From assembly GCA_951394405.1 (NCBI GenBank), contig OX596334.1:620001-684000 (forward strand): a DNA stretch of 64,000 bases, written 5' to 3'. The notes under the pieces were generated by a model, which did no database searches, was not told where the DNA came from, and saw only the letters and a program-made list of their open reading frames with translations. The first letter of the stretch is position 1. The number at the start of each line of letters is the position of its first letter. This stretch comes from Coprinellus micaceus (lineage: Eukaryota; Basidiomycota; Agaricomycetes; Agaricales; Psathyrellaceae). Of the stretch, positions 1 to 12,232 are shown in pieces. Both the position numbers and the translations under genes were made by a program.

Positions 1-266
1 CATGCTAGAAAGAAACGAGGAAGAGCATTAGCCTCAGTCACCGTAGGGATTTCGAGCCGATTTCGACTTGATTTCACGCGAGATTTCGGTTGAGAATTCA
101 GGAACAAATTTGTTGATTTCAGTGGGTTTCAACTCTGACCGTACCTCAATTTCGAGCGAAATCAGCCCAAATCCGCGCCCCAATATGGCGGAGTTTCAAT
201 CGTCAGGGGCATGGTGTTCACACCGCCGCCCCCATCTTTCTTTGTCTCTTTCTCTTTTCTCTCATC
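1..266. other. Left flank of the Harbinger-type pair, no gene seen
   Basis: No coding signal was recognised here. The stretch just before the ATG at 267 is pyrimidine-rich, as expected for a fungal 5' leader. I looked for a terminal inverted repeat matching the sequence beyond the transposase gene (about 3030-3300) and found none, so the left end of the element may lie outside the window or be decayed. Confidence 0.4.
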
Positions 267-1752
267 ATGACTGGCCGCAGCGAGCGAGAAGTTCTCGAGG
301 AACGGCTCCTTGCTGTGACCCAGTCCAAGGATTCAAAGACCACCAAGAAGTCGAAGGGAGGCAAGAAGGAGAAGGTGGCCGAGGGGAAGGAAAACAAGAC
401 CCGCACGCGTTCCGCCACAAAGAAGGAGGCCGAGAAGGAGCCAGAAGGCAAGGGGAAGAAGCCGAAGGTTAAAAAGGAGCGTAAGACGGCCGCTATGCAG
501 TGCGTAACCTTTTTTAATTCTTTATTCACTGCTGATACAGTTCAGATGGGCGAAGAAGGAGAACCACCATCATACCGACAGGCTCCTCACCATCATCGAG
601 GACACCAACCGCTACAAGCAAGCGTTCGGCTTTGCTAACGGTGGTGCGGACTCTGGTGGCAGCAAGACAGTCTCCAGCAGTGGCCAGCGTCCCAATGACA
701 TGTGCATGGAGATAGCACGGAAGCTTTGGGTTGACGTTGAGGAGCCTCTGTATGAGGAGGTCGACGTCCCCAACCTTGGTAGCGTCATCAAGAACAGGGT
801 GACGACGTACGTATTCTTCGTTTCTCAAGTTCCGGCATGGATTGAACACCTCTGCCAGCATCAAGGCCTTGTTCCGTGAGATCCGTGACGCCCTTGGTAC
901 CACTGGGATGGGGCTCATCGAGGCCAACAAGGAGAGCGAGATCGAGAAGGGAACACCGATGGCGAATGTCTGGGGTATGTTACATGTTTTTTTTGGATCA
1001 CGCATTTGCTCATTGTGCCGTAGAAAATGCCCAGGAGAAGTTCCCCTGGTTCAAACGGTTGATTCCTCTCTATGGCAAGAGCCCTATCGTTGACCGCTCC
1101 GGAGTCGCCAACAGCAAGACGTCGGTCAACGTTGACGCTCTCCAGCCTCACGTTCAGGTATCAACTTATTTTTAACTGTTCCAAATCTTTTTGATCTCTC
1201 ATATCCGTTCAACAGAAGGACGCCTCGAGCGCATCAGAGTCGGAGGATAGCGACATCGAAGTTATCTCAAAGTCAGGCAACAAGTCGGACGGCTCTGACG
1301 ACGAGGATGACGACCCTTCAGCATCATCACCTGCCAAGGCCCCTGCTCGCACCACTCAGCCTGCCCCCACCCCTCTTGCCCAGCGTGGAATCAAGCGTAA
1401 AGGTGTTGTGCTTGATGGCGATGCTGTTAGACACGCTGTTGAAGCCACCGCCACTCAGAGGACAGCTGTGACCACCATCAAGGAGAAGGAGAAGACCCAA
1501 CATGAGACCAAGAAGATGAAGTTGAAGCATGACTTGGAGCTTCGCCGCATTCAGGTCAAGCAGGAGGAGGCAGAGCGCGACCGGGCACATCAGATGGCTA
1601 TGCTGGATCGCCAGATCCGGCTTGAAGAGCTACGTGCTCGGAGCTTTGCTCCTCATCATCCTCCCGGGCCTTCAATGGTACACCAGGCAAGTGCACCCTT
1701 CCCTTCAGATCCCCCTGGCTTTGCAGGCCCTTATGACACCTACCGCCCTTAA
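267..1752 (+). CDS. Myb/SANT-like accessory protein of a PIF/Harbinger-type transposon
   Basis: Spliced gene with exons about 267-503, 541-810 and further exons to 1752. The second exon opens with FRWAKKENHHHTDRLL and continues to IEDTNRYKQAFGF, a Trp/Leu-spaced helical pattern typical of Myb/SANT-like DNA-binding proteins that accompany Harbinger transposases. The N-terminus (first 75 residues) is very Lys/Glu-rich. The middle holds GTPMANVW and EKFPWFKRL, seen repeatedly in basidiomycete members of this group. After an acidic Ser/Asp linker, the C-terminal third is a charged coiled coil (KLKHDLELRRIQVKQEEAE). It is convergent with the DDE transposase that ends at 1834, 82 bp away, the two-gene layout of Harbinger elements. 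Likely role: nuclear targeting and end binding for the transposase; this is inferred from the family. ATG 267 is the first start before the basic tail. The reading frame is intact after splicing. Confidence 0.65.
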
Positions 1753-1833
1753 TTTAATTTAATTTCTCTTAACCACAACTAATTTACAGTCCCTCATTCC
1801 GAGTACATATCTTCCGATTGCCCTATGTGACGA

Positions 1834-3023
1834 TCATATCTCTAGATACCCTACTATTTGCTCCTTGAGCTCTTCTCTCTTTATCTTCCCCCGTAATAAC
1901 TCGACGTCACTCTCTCTGTCCAACTCCTCCTCATTCCTTCTTGCCTCTCTCCTCTGCTCATGGCGCCACCTTCGTTCACGTTCTCTCCATGTTCGTTGAT
2001 ACCTCCTACCCTCGCTGTAGAACCTATCTCTTCTAATCTCACCAAGTGTTTCATGCTTCATGGCAAAGGTGTGGAGGTGAATACAGGCAATGATCCAGCA
2101 TGATGCATAGTGCATGTTCTTCTGGTTGTCGATGGCGATACGAAGGCCTTTGAGGGAGCACCAACGCCCTTTCAGGAACCCAACACAGTGCTCAGACCCG
2201 ACTCGAACCTTTGAGACATGATAGTTATGGGTTGGATTATCACCCTCAATCTTCTCAGGACTTCATGTGCAGGCAAGCATCAGGTACAAGTCTGAGAGAT
2301 AGAGACAAGTTCAACGTACTGCTTATATGGGGCTTGGCACCATATCTTCAATGGGTATGCGGAATCAGCCCATATCCATTCACCAATGCGTAGGAGTAGT
2401 AGATGATTCTGGAATGTGTAGGTCTCCTCCCAGGCAGACGCATCATGTTGACTTCCAGGCAGGCCAAGTGAGTAGTCGATGATAATGCAGTTTGGGGTTG
2501 AGACAAGCTGGCATAAACGAAGCGCTGTGAGTATTAATTGGAATCGGTGGAAGGGCTGCTTGGTGCGTACCTGGACGTTGATAGAATAGTTCGATTTTCG
2601 ATCATACCATGTGTTTCCAAAGAATCCTGGACGCTGATAAAGAGGGATGAGGGTCCCATCCACCATAAGCCAACCGTCCCGCCATGCGGGGCATGTCCTT
2701 TCCTCCACCCATTTCTTCGCCTCCTCCTTCTCTTCATCGTTCGGCCACTGCACAGATGCTTGGCGGAAGCGATCAGAACATGCTGCCTTCAGTACTCGGG
2801 ATGTTACAAGATGTACAGTCCCTTTCCCAACACCAAAGAGAAGAGCCACCTTTTCGACGGTCGCACCATTTCCGTAGTGACCAAGCCGGTACAAGGTAAT
2901 TGCAAGTTGATGGGAGACAGGCATCTGCTGGTTGTTGGAGTTGTTGTGGAAGATGGTGTCGTCCTCCAACGCAGCAAGAAGGTCGTCGAAGCACTGTGGT
3001 GCGACACGCAGGTAACTGCGGAA
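1834..3023 (-). CDS. PIF/Harbinger-type DDE transposase (DDE_Tnp_4 like)
   Basis: Read on the minus strand. The N-terminal part has FRSYLRVAPQCFDDLLAAL, then a helix-turn-helix-like segment (GNGATVEKVALLFGVGKGTV). The catalytic core follows with WLMVDGTLIPLY (first Asp), GSQHDASAW (second Asp) and GEWIWADSAYPL (third acidic region), in the order of DDE_Tnp_4 proteins. Two introns are supported: 2508-2570 (63 nt, in frame) and 2261-2319 (59 nt, phase 2), which restores YKHPEKIEGDN followed by NYHVSKVRV and CWIIACIHLHTFAM. The C-terminus is an Arg/Glu-rich coiled coil. The true start is unclear: an in-frame stop lies just upstream of FRSYLRV and I could not find a phase-compatible first exon, so the gene may be 5'-truncated or have a distant first exon. 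No terminal inverted repeats were found. Confidence 0.85.
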
Positions 3024-4065
3024 GATGCATCAGGGTACCCATGAGTGAACGACACTCACTCACCTTCATAGCTAACACTCGCTAATTGCTGACCTTCGCT
3101 AAAACACCCGCCACTCTTGCAGCGGGTCTGACGGGTCTATGTATTGGTGGGTAGCACAGCAGGAACCTGCAAACTATAGAACCATGAGGTGACTTGAGAA
3201 GTGCGGCTATCACTACCTCTTTGGGATGGCCGGTCACATTGTATCGCTTGTGTAGTACGGGGGCCTCTGCTCCACCCCAATAAGTCTGCCTCAAATGATA
3301 ATCCCTTCTCTAGGGGCCAAGCCCGATGACCCTTCAGAATGGCTCTCAACGTTTAAATTGGTTGGTGAGCTTGGTATGGCACATCAGACCCAGATGCATT
3401 GGAGGTGCGGTCGTGTTCACCACCGGCGTGCCCTTGGTCAAGCCCGTCAAAATAAGAGTCTCTCTCAATCCGAAGCATCACCACGCCTCGGCCCCGCATC
3501 AGCCGGTGGTTATTGTCGCCGCCACCGATGGCCTGTCGGCCCGACGACATCATCCTTGGCATGCACCACCAGACATTATCAGCGCACTGTCAATCGTGTC
3601 GGGGGCGAGTGTCTGCCGCACAAATGCAAGGGTGGCAAGTTCAATCATCGCTCACCAGGCCTGGGCTTCGGCGCGACGGAGGGAGGGAAGCTCGAACACG
3701 TCATCCCTCAGTGAGGTAAAGGACATCGTCAGAGCCGTCACTCGACGAATACCGTTGACTGTTGGCCAGGACTTCAAATGAAACATGGTTTGACAAGAGA
3801 GCGCCCGGGCTGTACGGAGTGAGCGGGTGAAGTCAACGTGGCGAGTGTCCGTAATTTTGTGAGGCGGGATGAGGAAACCCCCTTGGTAGGTATCAGGCGG
3901 GGTTTCCTGGTTTGGCACGTCGTAAATGCATTACGGCCGTCTAATGTTCCTCTTTATGGCTGAGTGGGGGCTGTGGTTGTTTACGAAGCAAGGGTTACTA
4001 TATTAGACGACGACTGCGTACAAACATATTACTGTATCTATTCGGAACGCATAGACGAGAAAAAA
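3024..4065. other. Intergenic stretch, no gene supported
   Basis: Several overlapping open frames occur on both strands, none with a recognisable motif or good splice continuity. It separates the Harbinger transposase from the end of the next minus-strand gene at 4066. Confidence 0.35.
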
Positions 4066-5624
4066 TCAAGGCTGAGGGTGCTGGCCGGACTCGCCAGCAG
4101 GAACATCAATTGGTCTGGGGTTCTGGTGACTACCATCGCCCGTTGCTTTCGATGACTTGCGACGCTCCTTGATCTTTGCCAAAACACTGTTCTCCGGGAC
4201 TAATCGGCGCATGTTCGAGAACGATGGAAATACTTTCCTGCCAAAGAGTAGTGTGCGTGTTAGTGTGCATCTCGAATACCGCGTCCGACAAGTCCGACTC
4301 ACTGGTTCCACCAAGCCAATAATTCTTTGACTTCGTCTTGCTCTTCAGGCTCCTCGAGAAGTTCAAGGACCGTCGTATAAAAGGTTTCGGAATCTGTTTC
4401 AGTATCTGTGCGGGAAAACACGGAGGCTGCAGACAGCCCAAAGCGGACCTAACATTGTCCACAGTGAGTAAACATCAGGGTGAGTGGGAGCGGCGTGGCC
4501 AGGCAAAGCCCGCATACCTGCGTGGCAACATACGCCAGCGACGCACGAGTAACATGGGTCATCCCGTGAATCCTGGCGTTTCCGGAACGAGTAGCCTTTG
4601 GCTCGCTATCGACGGAACTCGGAGACGTAAAGATGTGTTTAAAGGCCTGCGGCGACAGCCATCAACGATCGGACACAAAGATGTAGTCGTGCCCCTCACC
4701 AACACCAATAACCGATTGCGAAATAAGCCTTTCCACGGGCGCTCAGGATCATATTGTTCGTTCTGGTACACGAAAAGGGGCCAATCCGAGCCTGAGACAA
4801 GGATTTCTTTCTTCCGGAGCTGTTCCTTGACCCTAGAATCATAGAACTAGGTCAGTCTCGACATGTTGGAGAATAGAGAGGCCTAAAAGCAGGCGTACTG
4901 GTCGTCGCCCCAGTTCAATCCCGCCGGACAGAGCAGGTACCCAGTCCTTTCGTGGTTGAACCCTCTGTTCACTTTGACGTTCCTGGACAAGGGTGGATTT
5001 AAGGGTGGCCCCCCTACAGGAACCAGCCAATCCAGGATCCCACCCTTCAGGCTCTTGGTGTCATCGGCGCGTGAGCTGGCTGCACCCTTCTGAAGCTGTG
5101 AAGGGCTCAGATCAGGGAAAACACAAGCTCATAAGGTCGACATTACGGACCATGTTCGCAATTGACATTAATTCTTCTGCGCTACATGCCACCAGCCTTT
5201 CCTCTAGATCTGGAACAAGGCCTAGTAGCATGCCATACACGCGCCTCTCGCGCCTCTCCCTGAAGTGGTTGGTTGAAAATGAACAGGAAGAAGGGAGTCG
5301 TCGGCACTCACTGCTGTGTCTCCGGCAGCGTGTCCTCGTCTGCATTTATTCCAGCAACCAGGAGGGCGTGCATGTTTGCAAAAGCATAGACGGTGCGACC
5401 GAAGTGTCTTCCATGGTGAATGAGGGGGTCTGTATGAAGGTTCCTAATATCACAGTCCGGGGTGTCAAAAACGGGCTGAAGAGGCGGAGTGGGACGCACG
5501 GGCGCTTTCTGGGACCGAGACTCAGGGCGTTAGGTCTCTTCTGACCGACGGCTTCGTCGTGCTCTTGAGCTTTCCCAGATATACCATATCGAGGAATCGG
5601 GGCAGGTGACGCGTCTTGGGACAT
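4066..5624 (-). CDS. Basidiomycete high-copy hypothetical protein (resembles DUF6698)
   Basis: Multi-exon minus-strand gene recognised by a run of family blocks in the expected order: HFGRTVYAFANMHALLVAG, ADEDTLPETQQ, RRVYGMLLGLVPDLEERL, NRGFNHERTGYLLCPAG, QYDPERPWKGLFRNRLLV, KHIFTSPSSVDSEPKATRSG, ARIHGMTHVTRASLAYVATQ, SVFSRTDTETDSETFY, EDEVKELLAWWN-like, and a C-terminal VFPSFSNMRRLVPENSVLAK ending in a basic tail (stop at 4066). The blocks are split by short GT/AG introns. From memory they match a protein family found in many copies in Agaricomycete genomes, with no known biochemical role; the DUF6698 label is my best recollection, not a database result. No catalytic residues, signal peptide or membrane segment are evident. 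The 5' end is uncertain: ATG at 5624 is in frame with a plausible first exon, but the joining phase to the next block was not resolved. Confidence 0.6.
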
Positions 5625-6309
5625 GGGCGTGGGCCGGTTAGAGGGAATGAGGGAGAGGTGAAAGCGAGGGAGGCGGTGGTGACGCCACAGACCTGAGGCC
5701 TGTTTTGAGGGCCGTCTGTCCGGTAATTAAAGCAACATGGAAGTGAAGGAACGGGTTAGAAAAAGGAGAGAGTTCGTTCTGGTCTTGCGGCGCCGAGCTT
5801 GAGTTTAGTTCCCGGTCCCGTCAACACGGAACACTTTCAACTTTTTTCGTGGAGAATTATCTGTTGATAACCGAGGGAGTTTCGGAACGTACCCTTTGCT
5901 TTCAATCGTTCGCCTCCCAGCTTCCCACTTCTCGTTCTTGCGGGATAAGTCGAGTTGAGCGAGATGTGAAAGGACATGGTGGTTTGGGTTGAAGTGAAAT
6001 ACGTGTGATGGTGACGCACTGGAGCTTAATCGGGCTCTCCGTCCGGGTGTATTGCCCGGGCGGCTCAGTTCAAAAGCAGTGAAACAATAGAATAGAATAG
6101 TATGTAGGAGGTACTGCGAAGTTGAGAGAATGGTCGTACATCATAGTATCACGTAGGAATGCCACTTTCGAAAGCCAAACACGTTGGGGAAATATAATAT
6201 CGAGTCAGCCATGAGGGTCTGTGCAAACGGAAACAGATGAAACATATACAGCTAGAGAACGAACGTCGGCGAAGTAGGAGAGAAGAGTGTCAGTGATGCT
6301 AGTAATAGT

Positions 6310-9300
6310 CTAGGAGGAGGAAGCAGCTTGGGAAGAGGAGGTGTGAGAGGACTCGGAGCACGAGGTGGTGGCAGTCAAGCCGCCAAAGCAACGCACAATA
6401 GGCGCCTGCCCCCGAACCCAAGGTAATCCTGAGGAATAGGAGTTCAGAAGAGTGGCAAATGGACTCGACCCCAGAAATCCTCACCTTCACGAAGGGTCTT
6501 CATGTTGGTGACCGTGCGCTCTTTGATAGCAGCGGGCGTTCCTTGAACTATGATAGATGTCAATGGCAAAGTCAAGCACCGGGAGTCCCTCTGGATACAA
6601 CTCACCATGGGCGGCGGCATCTTCATCATCTCCATCATCGCTCGACGCATGGAGGGCGGTGTATGACTGACCATCTTTCGCGAGGTGGACCGCGTCATCG
6701 GGCCAGTAGAATGATTGGCTTGCATCTGCGATGAGTGAGATGGTGCGCGACGACAAGAGTGCCTCTGCCTTCAATAACTCTTTGGCGAGATTCAGGCATC
6801 GAGCACGAAACAGAATATACTCTCTGGTTTCACCCCTGACCCACTTCTCCCCGTTAAGCGCTGTAGTCTGGAGCTTGAACTGCTGTGTCAACCTCGCGTG
6901 GAAATCGGCACGAACTTCCTGAGCAGTGATTTGAAGGGTGCCCTTCTTGAAAATCAGACGCAGGGTAGCATACAGCTGGGATACGCTTCGGTTAGTGAGC
7001 TCGGGGCGTTTGAAATCTAATGGACGTACGAGAGACTCGACCGTAGACTTGCATCTCCAAACGGTGTCGCGCGGACCCCCAATAGTCACCTCAGGCGAGG
7101 TTTGATCTTCGACAAACTCTTCAAGAACGGTGGGGCCAGAGCTGGGCCTGAAGTCGCGGTGAAGAAGAAAGAATAACTTCCCGAGGGTGCTGAACAGGAT
7201 CGTGCTCATGTTGTTCGCGGCCGTACAGACGAACGCCTTGGCCCGACCAGTGGCGAGTCGCAGGTACCCGTCAGTACCCCGCCTAGCTTCTTCGAACACT
7301 GCCTTCTTAATGGCCTTTGTTGAGGTGAATGTCGAATCGATAGCAGTGCTCGGACCCGACGCTCCCGGCGCTGTGTGCGTATGGTTAAAATCACAGTCCT
7401 ACCCATCCATCGGCGACGAAAACCTACCTTGACTCAGAGTGCCCTTATCGACGGGCGGCGTGGATTGTTGTTGAGGTTGCTTTCCCTTCGCCTTCTCGCT
7501 CTTCGCCTTCTGTTTCTTCTCGCCCTTCGCCTTCTGTTTCTTCTCGATCTTCTCCTTCTCGTCCCCCTCCTTCTCGCTCTTCGTGAGCTTCTCAAACTGG
7601 GAAACCCTCCAGAGGGCAAATTCGCGGGCCGTCTTGAATGATTCGCAGGGCTGAAGAACCTGGATTCCAGGGAAGAGCTAATACAGAACGAAAAGCATGT
7701 CAGAACGGCACGAGACTTGCGGGTTGGAAGCGGGGTGCAAACTCACATCGGATCCGGGTAGGGGGAGATCTTCGACAAGGTCCTGTAAATCGTCAAGGGG
7801 TATCAGCCTCCCCTGGGCAGCCCTCAGGAAGAGGTGGGACAAGAATTGCGTGGTTGCTGCATATCCCGCCCCACGTCGAAACATAGTGGGGTTTTTGCCG
7901 TCATCGTACTGACGGAGATTTAGCACGTCTCTGTCTCGAAAAAGCATGATGATATGTTCGAGAAGTTCGTTCTCGATGGACCCAATGGCCTGAGAGACCT
8001 GGCATGCAGAACAGCGTCAGTATGGTTGACCTGGGCTCGGACTAGTTCGCAAGGATAACTTACATGTTTGACGGCGGCTGGCTCCAACTGGGCGCCATAC
8101 ATTCCCCGTAATAGCACCTTTGTTTCTTCATCTAGACCAGACGACGAGAGCAGATTCAGCCCCCTCGCGAGTAACGAAAATATAATAAGTATTCCGTACC
8201 TTGCTTCGCCCGACCCTCGTGCACTCTGACCTCAGCAGCGCAGGCCCGTAGGTGTGTGAACAGCTGGGTGAGCTCCGAGGCGAGTGAGTCGGACGGGTGG
8301 TCGACCGATACCTGGAGGGCGGCCTTGGTGTCCTCGATGGAACAATTGAGGCCTAGCAGAAGCTGATGACCTGAGACACGCAAAGCGTTGTCCTGTAAAG
8401 TCGTTACCACGGTGGTGGGTATGGGGATCTCCGCCGCAGGGACAATCTTATTATGTTCGCCAAGTGACTCGTGGGCGAACCCCGCTACAGGATCTTGAGC
8501 GGGCGGGGGGGGACCGGTTGCGTTCGACGCCTCGGTTGGTGCATTGCCAGTAGGTCCGGAGTTTGCAGCAGACGCAAGGGAGCCACGTGAGCCCGCGACG
8601 TGGTCGGCATTGAGAGGGGTGGCGACGGCGGTAGATAGTTGGACACCGTGGGCGGTGAAGACCGCGGTAGATGAATCGACGATGTGGGTGGTGGCGACGG
8701 TGGCGGTGGTTGATGAAGTTGGGTCTGCAAGAGTGTCACTCGGTCCAGAATCAAGCCTCCTTCGTTGGGAGGGTGGAGCAACTAGGTCGGAGAGATAGCG
8801 TTCACTCGAGTCCTATCAGGGCGTCAGTATTGCCAGTGCTGTAAATTAGCAAACCTCTTACCGAGTTCGTAACGTTGGGCTGGAGGGTTTGGGACAACGC
8901 AGGGACAATTGATTGGTCGGATCCGCCGGCGTGAGGATAGCTGCTATACCCTTCAACTCCTTGCGTCGCCAGGGGCGGGTTCTGCCCATTCGATAGTCAG
9001 GAAGTCGGCATTGCGAACGCTAGGTCGTGTGTTGCGAAGCTTACCAAGATGGTGTCAGAATACGCTGTGTTGAGACCGTGGACTTGAGCGATCCCAGCCT
9101 CTGATGCCCAATTCATGGCATTGGGGTCCGCCTGGTGATGGAATATGAGCCAGAATTTGAGGCGACGAATCGATAAGCCTTACTACACTCGATAAACCAG
9201 CTCCCCCCTCAAGACCATCGCCGAAGCTCTGGGTACTGAAATCCATCCCATCCTGATGGCGGTGAGTAAGCTGGAAGAGTCCGCGACGACGAATTGATTC

Positions 9301-9744
9301 GCCTTACCATGGCTGTGCTTGAAGGTACCCCACCCGCGATTCCACTCCCATCGACATTATGGGCTTGGGTGAGGCTCGTACCAACCTGGCGGTGATCGGT
9401 GAGCTAGAATCTGAGACAAAGAATCAACATCACTTACTGAATCAGGGAGGCCGGCCATGTTGGAGTATCCCAGAACCATATCGTCGAAATCCTGCTGGAA
9501 TTGGTACCCAGTCGCACCGAAGCAGTAAGAGACAGTCTCTTCATTAGACATGTGTTGGTCTCCCTGAGCGTTAGGCAGACCGGTCGTCGGAACGTCCCAC
9601 TCGCCCTGCGGCCAAGAACCGGTCAGTAGAGGTGTTCGTTGTTCGTTGAGAGGCTCGGTAGGGGAAGGGTGCATCGACACGCACCTGTGGGCCAAACGAG
9701 AAGAAACTGTCGAAGGCACTGCCAGGATTGCCTGTGTAGTCCAT
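6310..9744 (-). CDS. Long multi-exon hypothetical protein with Lys/Glu-rich linker
   Basis: I do not recognise this gene. On the minus strand a series of exons can be joined from ATG 9744 (MDYTGNPGSAFDSFFSFGPQ) to a stop at 6310-6312. The first third is low-complexity, rich in Ser, Thr, Gly, Pro and Ala. The middle has folded-looking helical segments (LLLGLNCSIEDTKAALQVSV; FRDRDVLNLRQYDDGKNPTM; LSHLFLRAAQGRLIPLDDL). Next comes a highly charged Lys/Glu repeat (about 7440-7610, EKKQKAKGEKKQKAKSEKAK), then a globular part (ILFSTLGKLFFLLHRDFRP; LYATLRLIFKKGTLQITAQ; GETREYILFRARCLNLAKEL) and an acidic tail. The order suggests a large nuclear or scaffold protein, but no domain supports a function. 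Introns are short and frames are continuous, so it looks intact. It could be a host lineage-specific gene or an uncharacterised element protein. Confidence 0.5.
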
Positions 9745-11402
9745 GCTAGCGTAAGGAAGGGTTGAGAAAAGGGCTGAGCTGATGAGAGGAAGAAGCTGGG
9801 AGAATGAGAAGAAATCGATCGTTAGAAGACGATTATATAGAAACAGGGTGTAGCGCCCTTACGTGGACGGGAAGGCTAGGTCGGCTCGCATTCCATACGC
9901 CTTGTCAAAGTCAACGGGATGCCTCAAGGGACGACATGAGGTAAAGCTCCTGTGCTAGTGGCGGCAGTGTGCATTCATAGAATTTCCATAAAACAGGGGA
10001 CTAACTCAAACCTTCGTCCGAGTATGGTAAAATGGAAAACATTCACGCTTACCGAGCACTGCATGGAGGTCAGGGGACTGGCAATTTGGACCTCTGCGAC
10101 AGGTAAGATTCACACCGCACGGTCGTATGTACATACCTTTCGATCGAAACGTCGAAGCGACGAATAAGTGTCTGGAAGTAGAGGCAAGGCGATAAGCCCT
10201 TTGCGTGTTTGGAGAGCTGATACCAACGAACACACACCGACTGGGGTGCTCACGGCGAGGCTGTATCCGCTGAAGGGAACCTTCTTGCCTAGAGTTTTGT
10301 ACCTAGGCCGTCATGGGCCAAAACAATTAAGCCTACCTTCAGAACAAAGCCGCTGGAGTAAGCAGTAGCCACGGCAGATCATCTAGTGCCTTGAGGCTAC
10401 TACTACGCGACATTACGAGCTCTAGGAGCAGGGACTTGGCGATATGGTTCTCCCGTCCTCCCTAAATCGAGCTTTGTTAGTTTTCGGAACTCCCACTCAG
10501 ATTTAAAGTGAAACGTAACAGGAGGATCCCAAATGGGGCGAGGTGAAGATCGGGAGCTTCATATGTTATCGCGATCGTTCACCTGACCCCCAGAATCTCA
10601 GGAAAGTGCTCCAGCTCCTGGGCGCTTACTGGGAGCCTCCGCATCAAAAACTACGAATGCACGTTTTGTTTTCGTTCGTTGACCCGGCGTCTGCCCGGCG
10701 TTCTAAAGGCTATGATGATTGTGTTCTAGAACGGTGTTCGATCTTTCTCAAGTGACCATATCGGAGGTGATATGAACTCGAATTGGGGCGGTATCTGCAA
10801 CGTGCCTCAGCAACACAGACATGTCATGAGATTAGAAGGAGTAGTGCAACAGAAACGGCCTCACGCGTTAGCCTCATTGGTTTTGGAACGGGGAAGCTTG
10901 TGTTTGAGATACCACACTGCGTCTGGAAAGCTGGAAGAGAAGGGAAGTGGCCGCAGGGAGAGAAGAGTCACCGGCAAAGCCTCGGCCGCCGTCGTGCGCT
11001 GGCTAAGTCAGCAATTTCCCACCTTGCCCATAGCTATGCACGTGATGCGCCACCACGAGTAGCAAGGAGGGCCAACGTCGCCCGACGGGAGCCCTCGAAA
11101 TCGATCGGAAGTCGTAGACCTCGAGCTCAACGCCTGAAGCGCAAGCTTGTGTTACTCGCTTTTTGGGGGCCATTCACTCGTCGTCCTCAAAAGTTTCCAG
11201 TAAGCCCGCACAGCCCCGCTTCATAATCTCAAAGATCCTAATTCCCCATACGTTTTCTTTATTTTACGAAGAGCAGGTGCCATAAACTTGGAACTTCTTC
11301 GGTGTCATCGGTGTATATCAACCCCCAGGTCCCAAACCGTCAGTGCCCCAACTTGTCTCCCCCCTCCGTGGACCTTCGTCCCCTCAAGACCTTCATCTCG
11401 TC
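9745..11402. other. Intergenic stretch upstream of the 6.3-9.7 kb gene, no gene supported
   Basis: This includes the probable promoter of the minus-strand gene starting at 9744. Open frames up to about 147 codons exist but show no motif, no plausible splice partners and biased basic composition typical of chance reading of GC-rich DNA. Confidence 0.35.
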
Positions 11403-12133
11403 ATGCCCCCGGAGCAAAGACGCCAAAGCCGCAGGCTACACCTCCTAAGAAACAGCCCCCTTCCCATTGATGACTCTCGGGAGCCTCTGCATACTCCACA
11501 CCGCAAGCGAAAGCCAGAGGGATCCCCCCGTCCCCTTCCCGAAGCACAACCAGAGGTTAAGGCAAGCCATGTTCCAGAACGTGGGCGTTATTCCCTATCT
11601 TACCCGCATACCGACAGGGGACAAGTACCACCGAAAGTGGATCTATAAATGCACAAGGGCAGGACCCTTATTCACATTCAGTGTCCAACAACATCGCCTC
11701 GAGTTCCACCGTTGAATGCGAAATTGGTCGCCTCGTTTGCCAAGCCCTTGACATGGTCGGGGAGCTAGCCACCCTCAACGACGACAGGTTTGAAATACGT
11801 ACCGAAAGTCCACCAACTCGACGCAGTCGAAACATATTAAAGTTCCACACGACCCTGCACCAAGCGGTGGACCTCGAACGTGCTCAACAAACGACACCCA
11901 CCCCGAGCAACATAGCCCCCGAGGATATCGTAGATTTGACCGCTGTAGTCCCGGAGGATCTCGGGGATCCGACCACCGTGGCCCTCAGCCCAAATCAGCT
12001 TCAAGAAATTGGCGTTTTATTCAGTCGTAACCCATCCGCTCTACAGCCAGTCATCCTTCGAATGTGGTATACCAGTGATAGGCGCCCAGATGTCTCGGCA
12101 ATCGTTTCCCCACCATCGTTGCTCGTCTCTTAA
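11403..12133 (+). CDS. Hypothetical protein, weakly supported two-exon gene
   Basis: Not recognised. An Arg/Pro-rich first exon (MPPEQRRQSRRLHLLRNSPL from 11403) can be joined in phase, using a very short 38-nt intron (about 11624-11661), to a second exon. The second exon reads DPYSHSVSNNIASS and runs through VECEIGRLVCQALDMVGEL to a stop at 12133. The second exon has a plausible helical, acidic composition and ends only 100 bp before the Tc1-like element. The first exon may extend further upstream. The intron is at the short limit, so the join is tentative. Confidence 0.3.
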
Positions 12134-12230
12134 TCATCGTTTCGAACAGTCATTCCTCAATTTAGTATGTGCCCCTAACCAGCCATTGTTGTTCACCTAT
12201 GTATGTACCGCCCAAGACATGTATAAATAG

Positions 12231-12232
12231 TA
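12231..12232. repeat. Left TA target-site duplication
   Basis: TA dinucleotide immediately outside the CAGTG terminus of the element at 12233-13211, matched by TA at 13212-13213. This is the Tc1/mariner target preference. Confidence 0.6.

Larger units (their letters stand above)
267..3023. mobile_element. PIF/Harbinger-like DNA transposon (ends not determined)
   Basis: Two convergent genes, a Myb/SANT-like protein and a DDE_Tnp_4 transposase, make the usual Harbinger gene pair. The coordinates cover the gene pair only. Terminal inverted repeats and the expected 3-bp target duplication (TWA) were not identified on either side, so the element may be old or extend beyond the window on the left. 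Confidence 0.6.
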
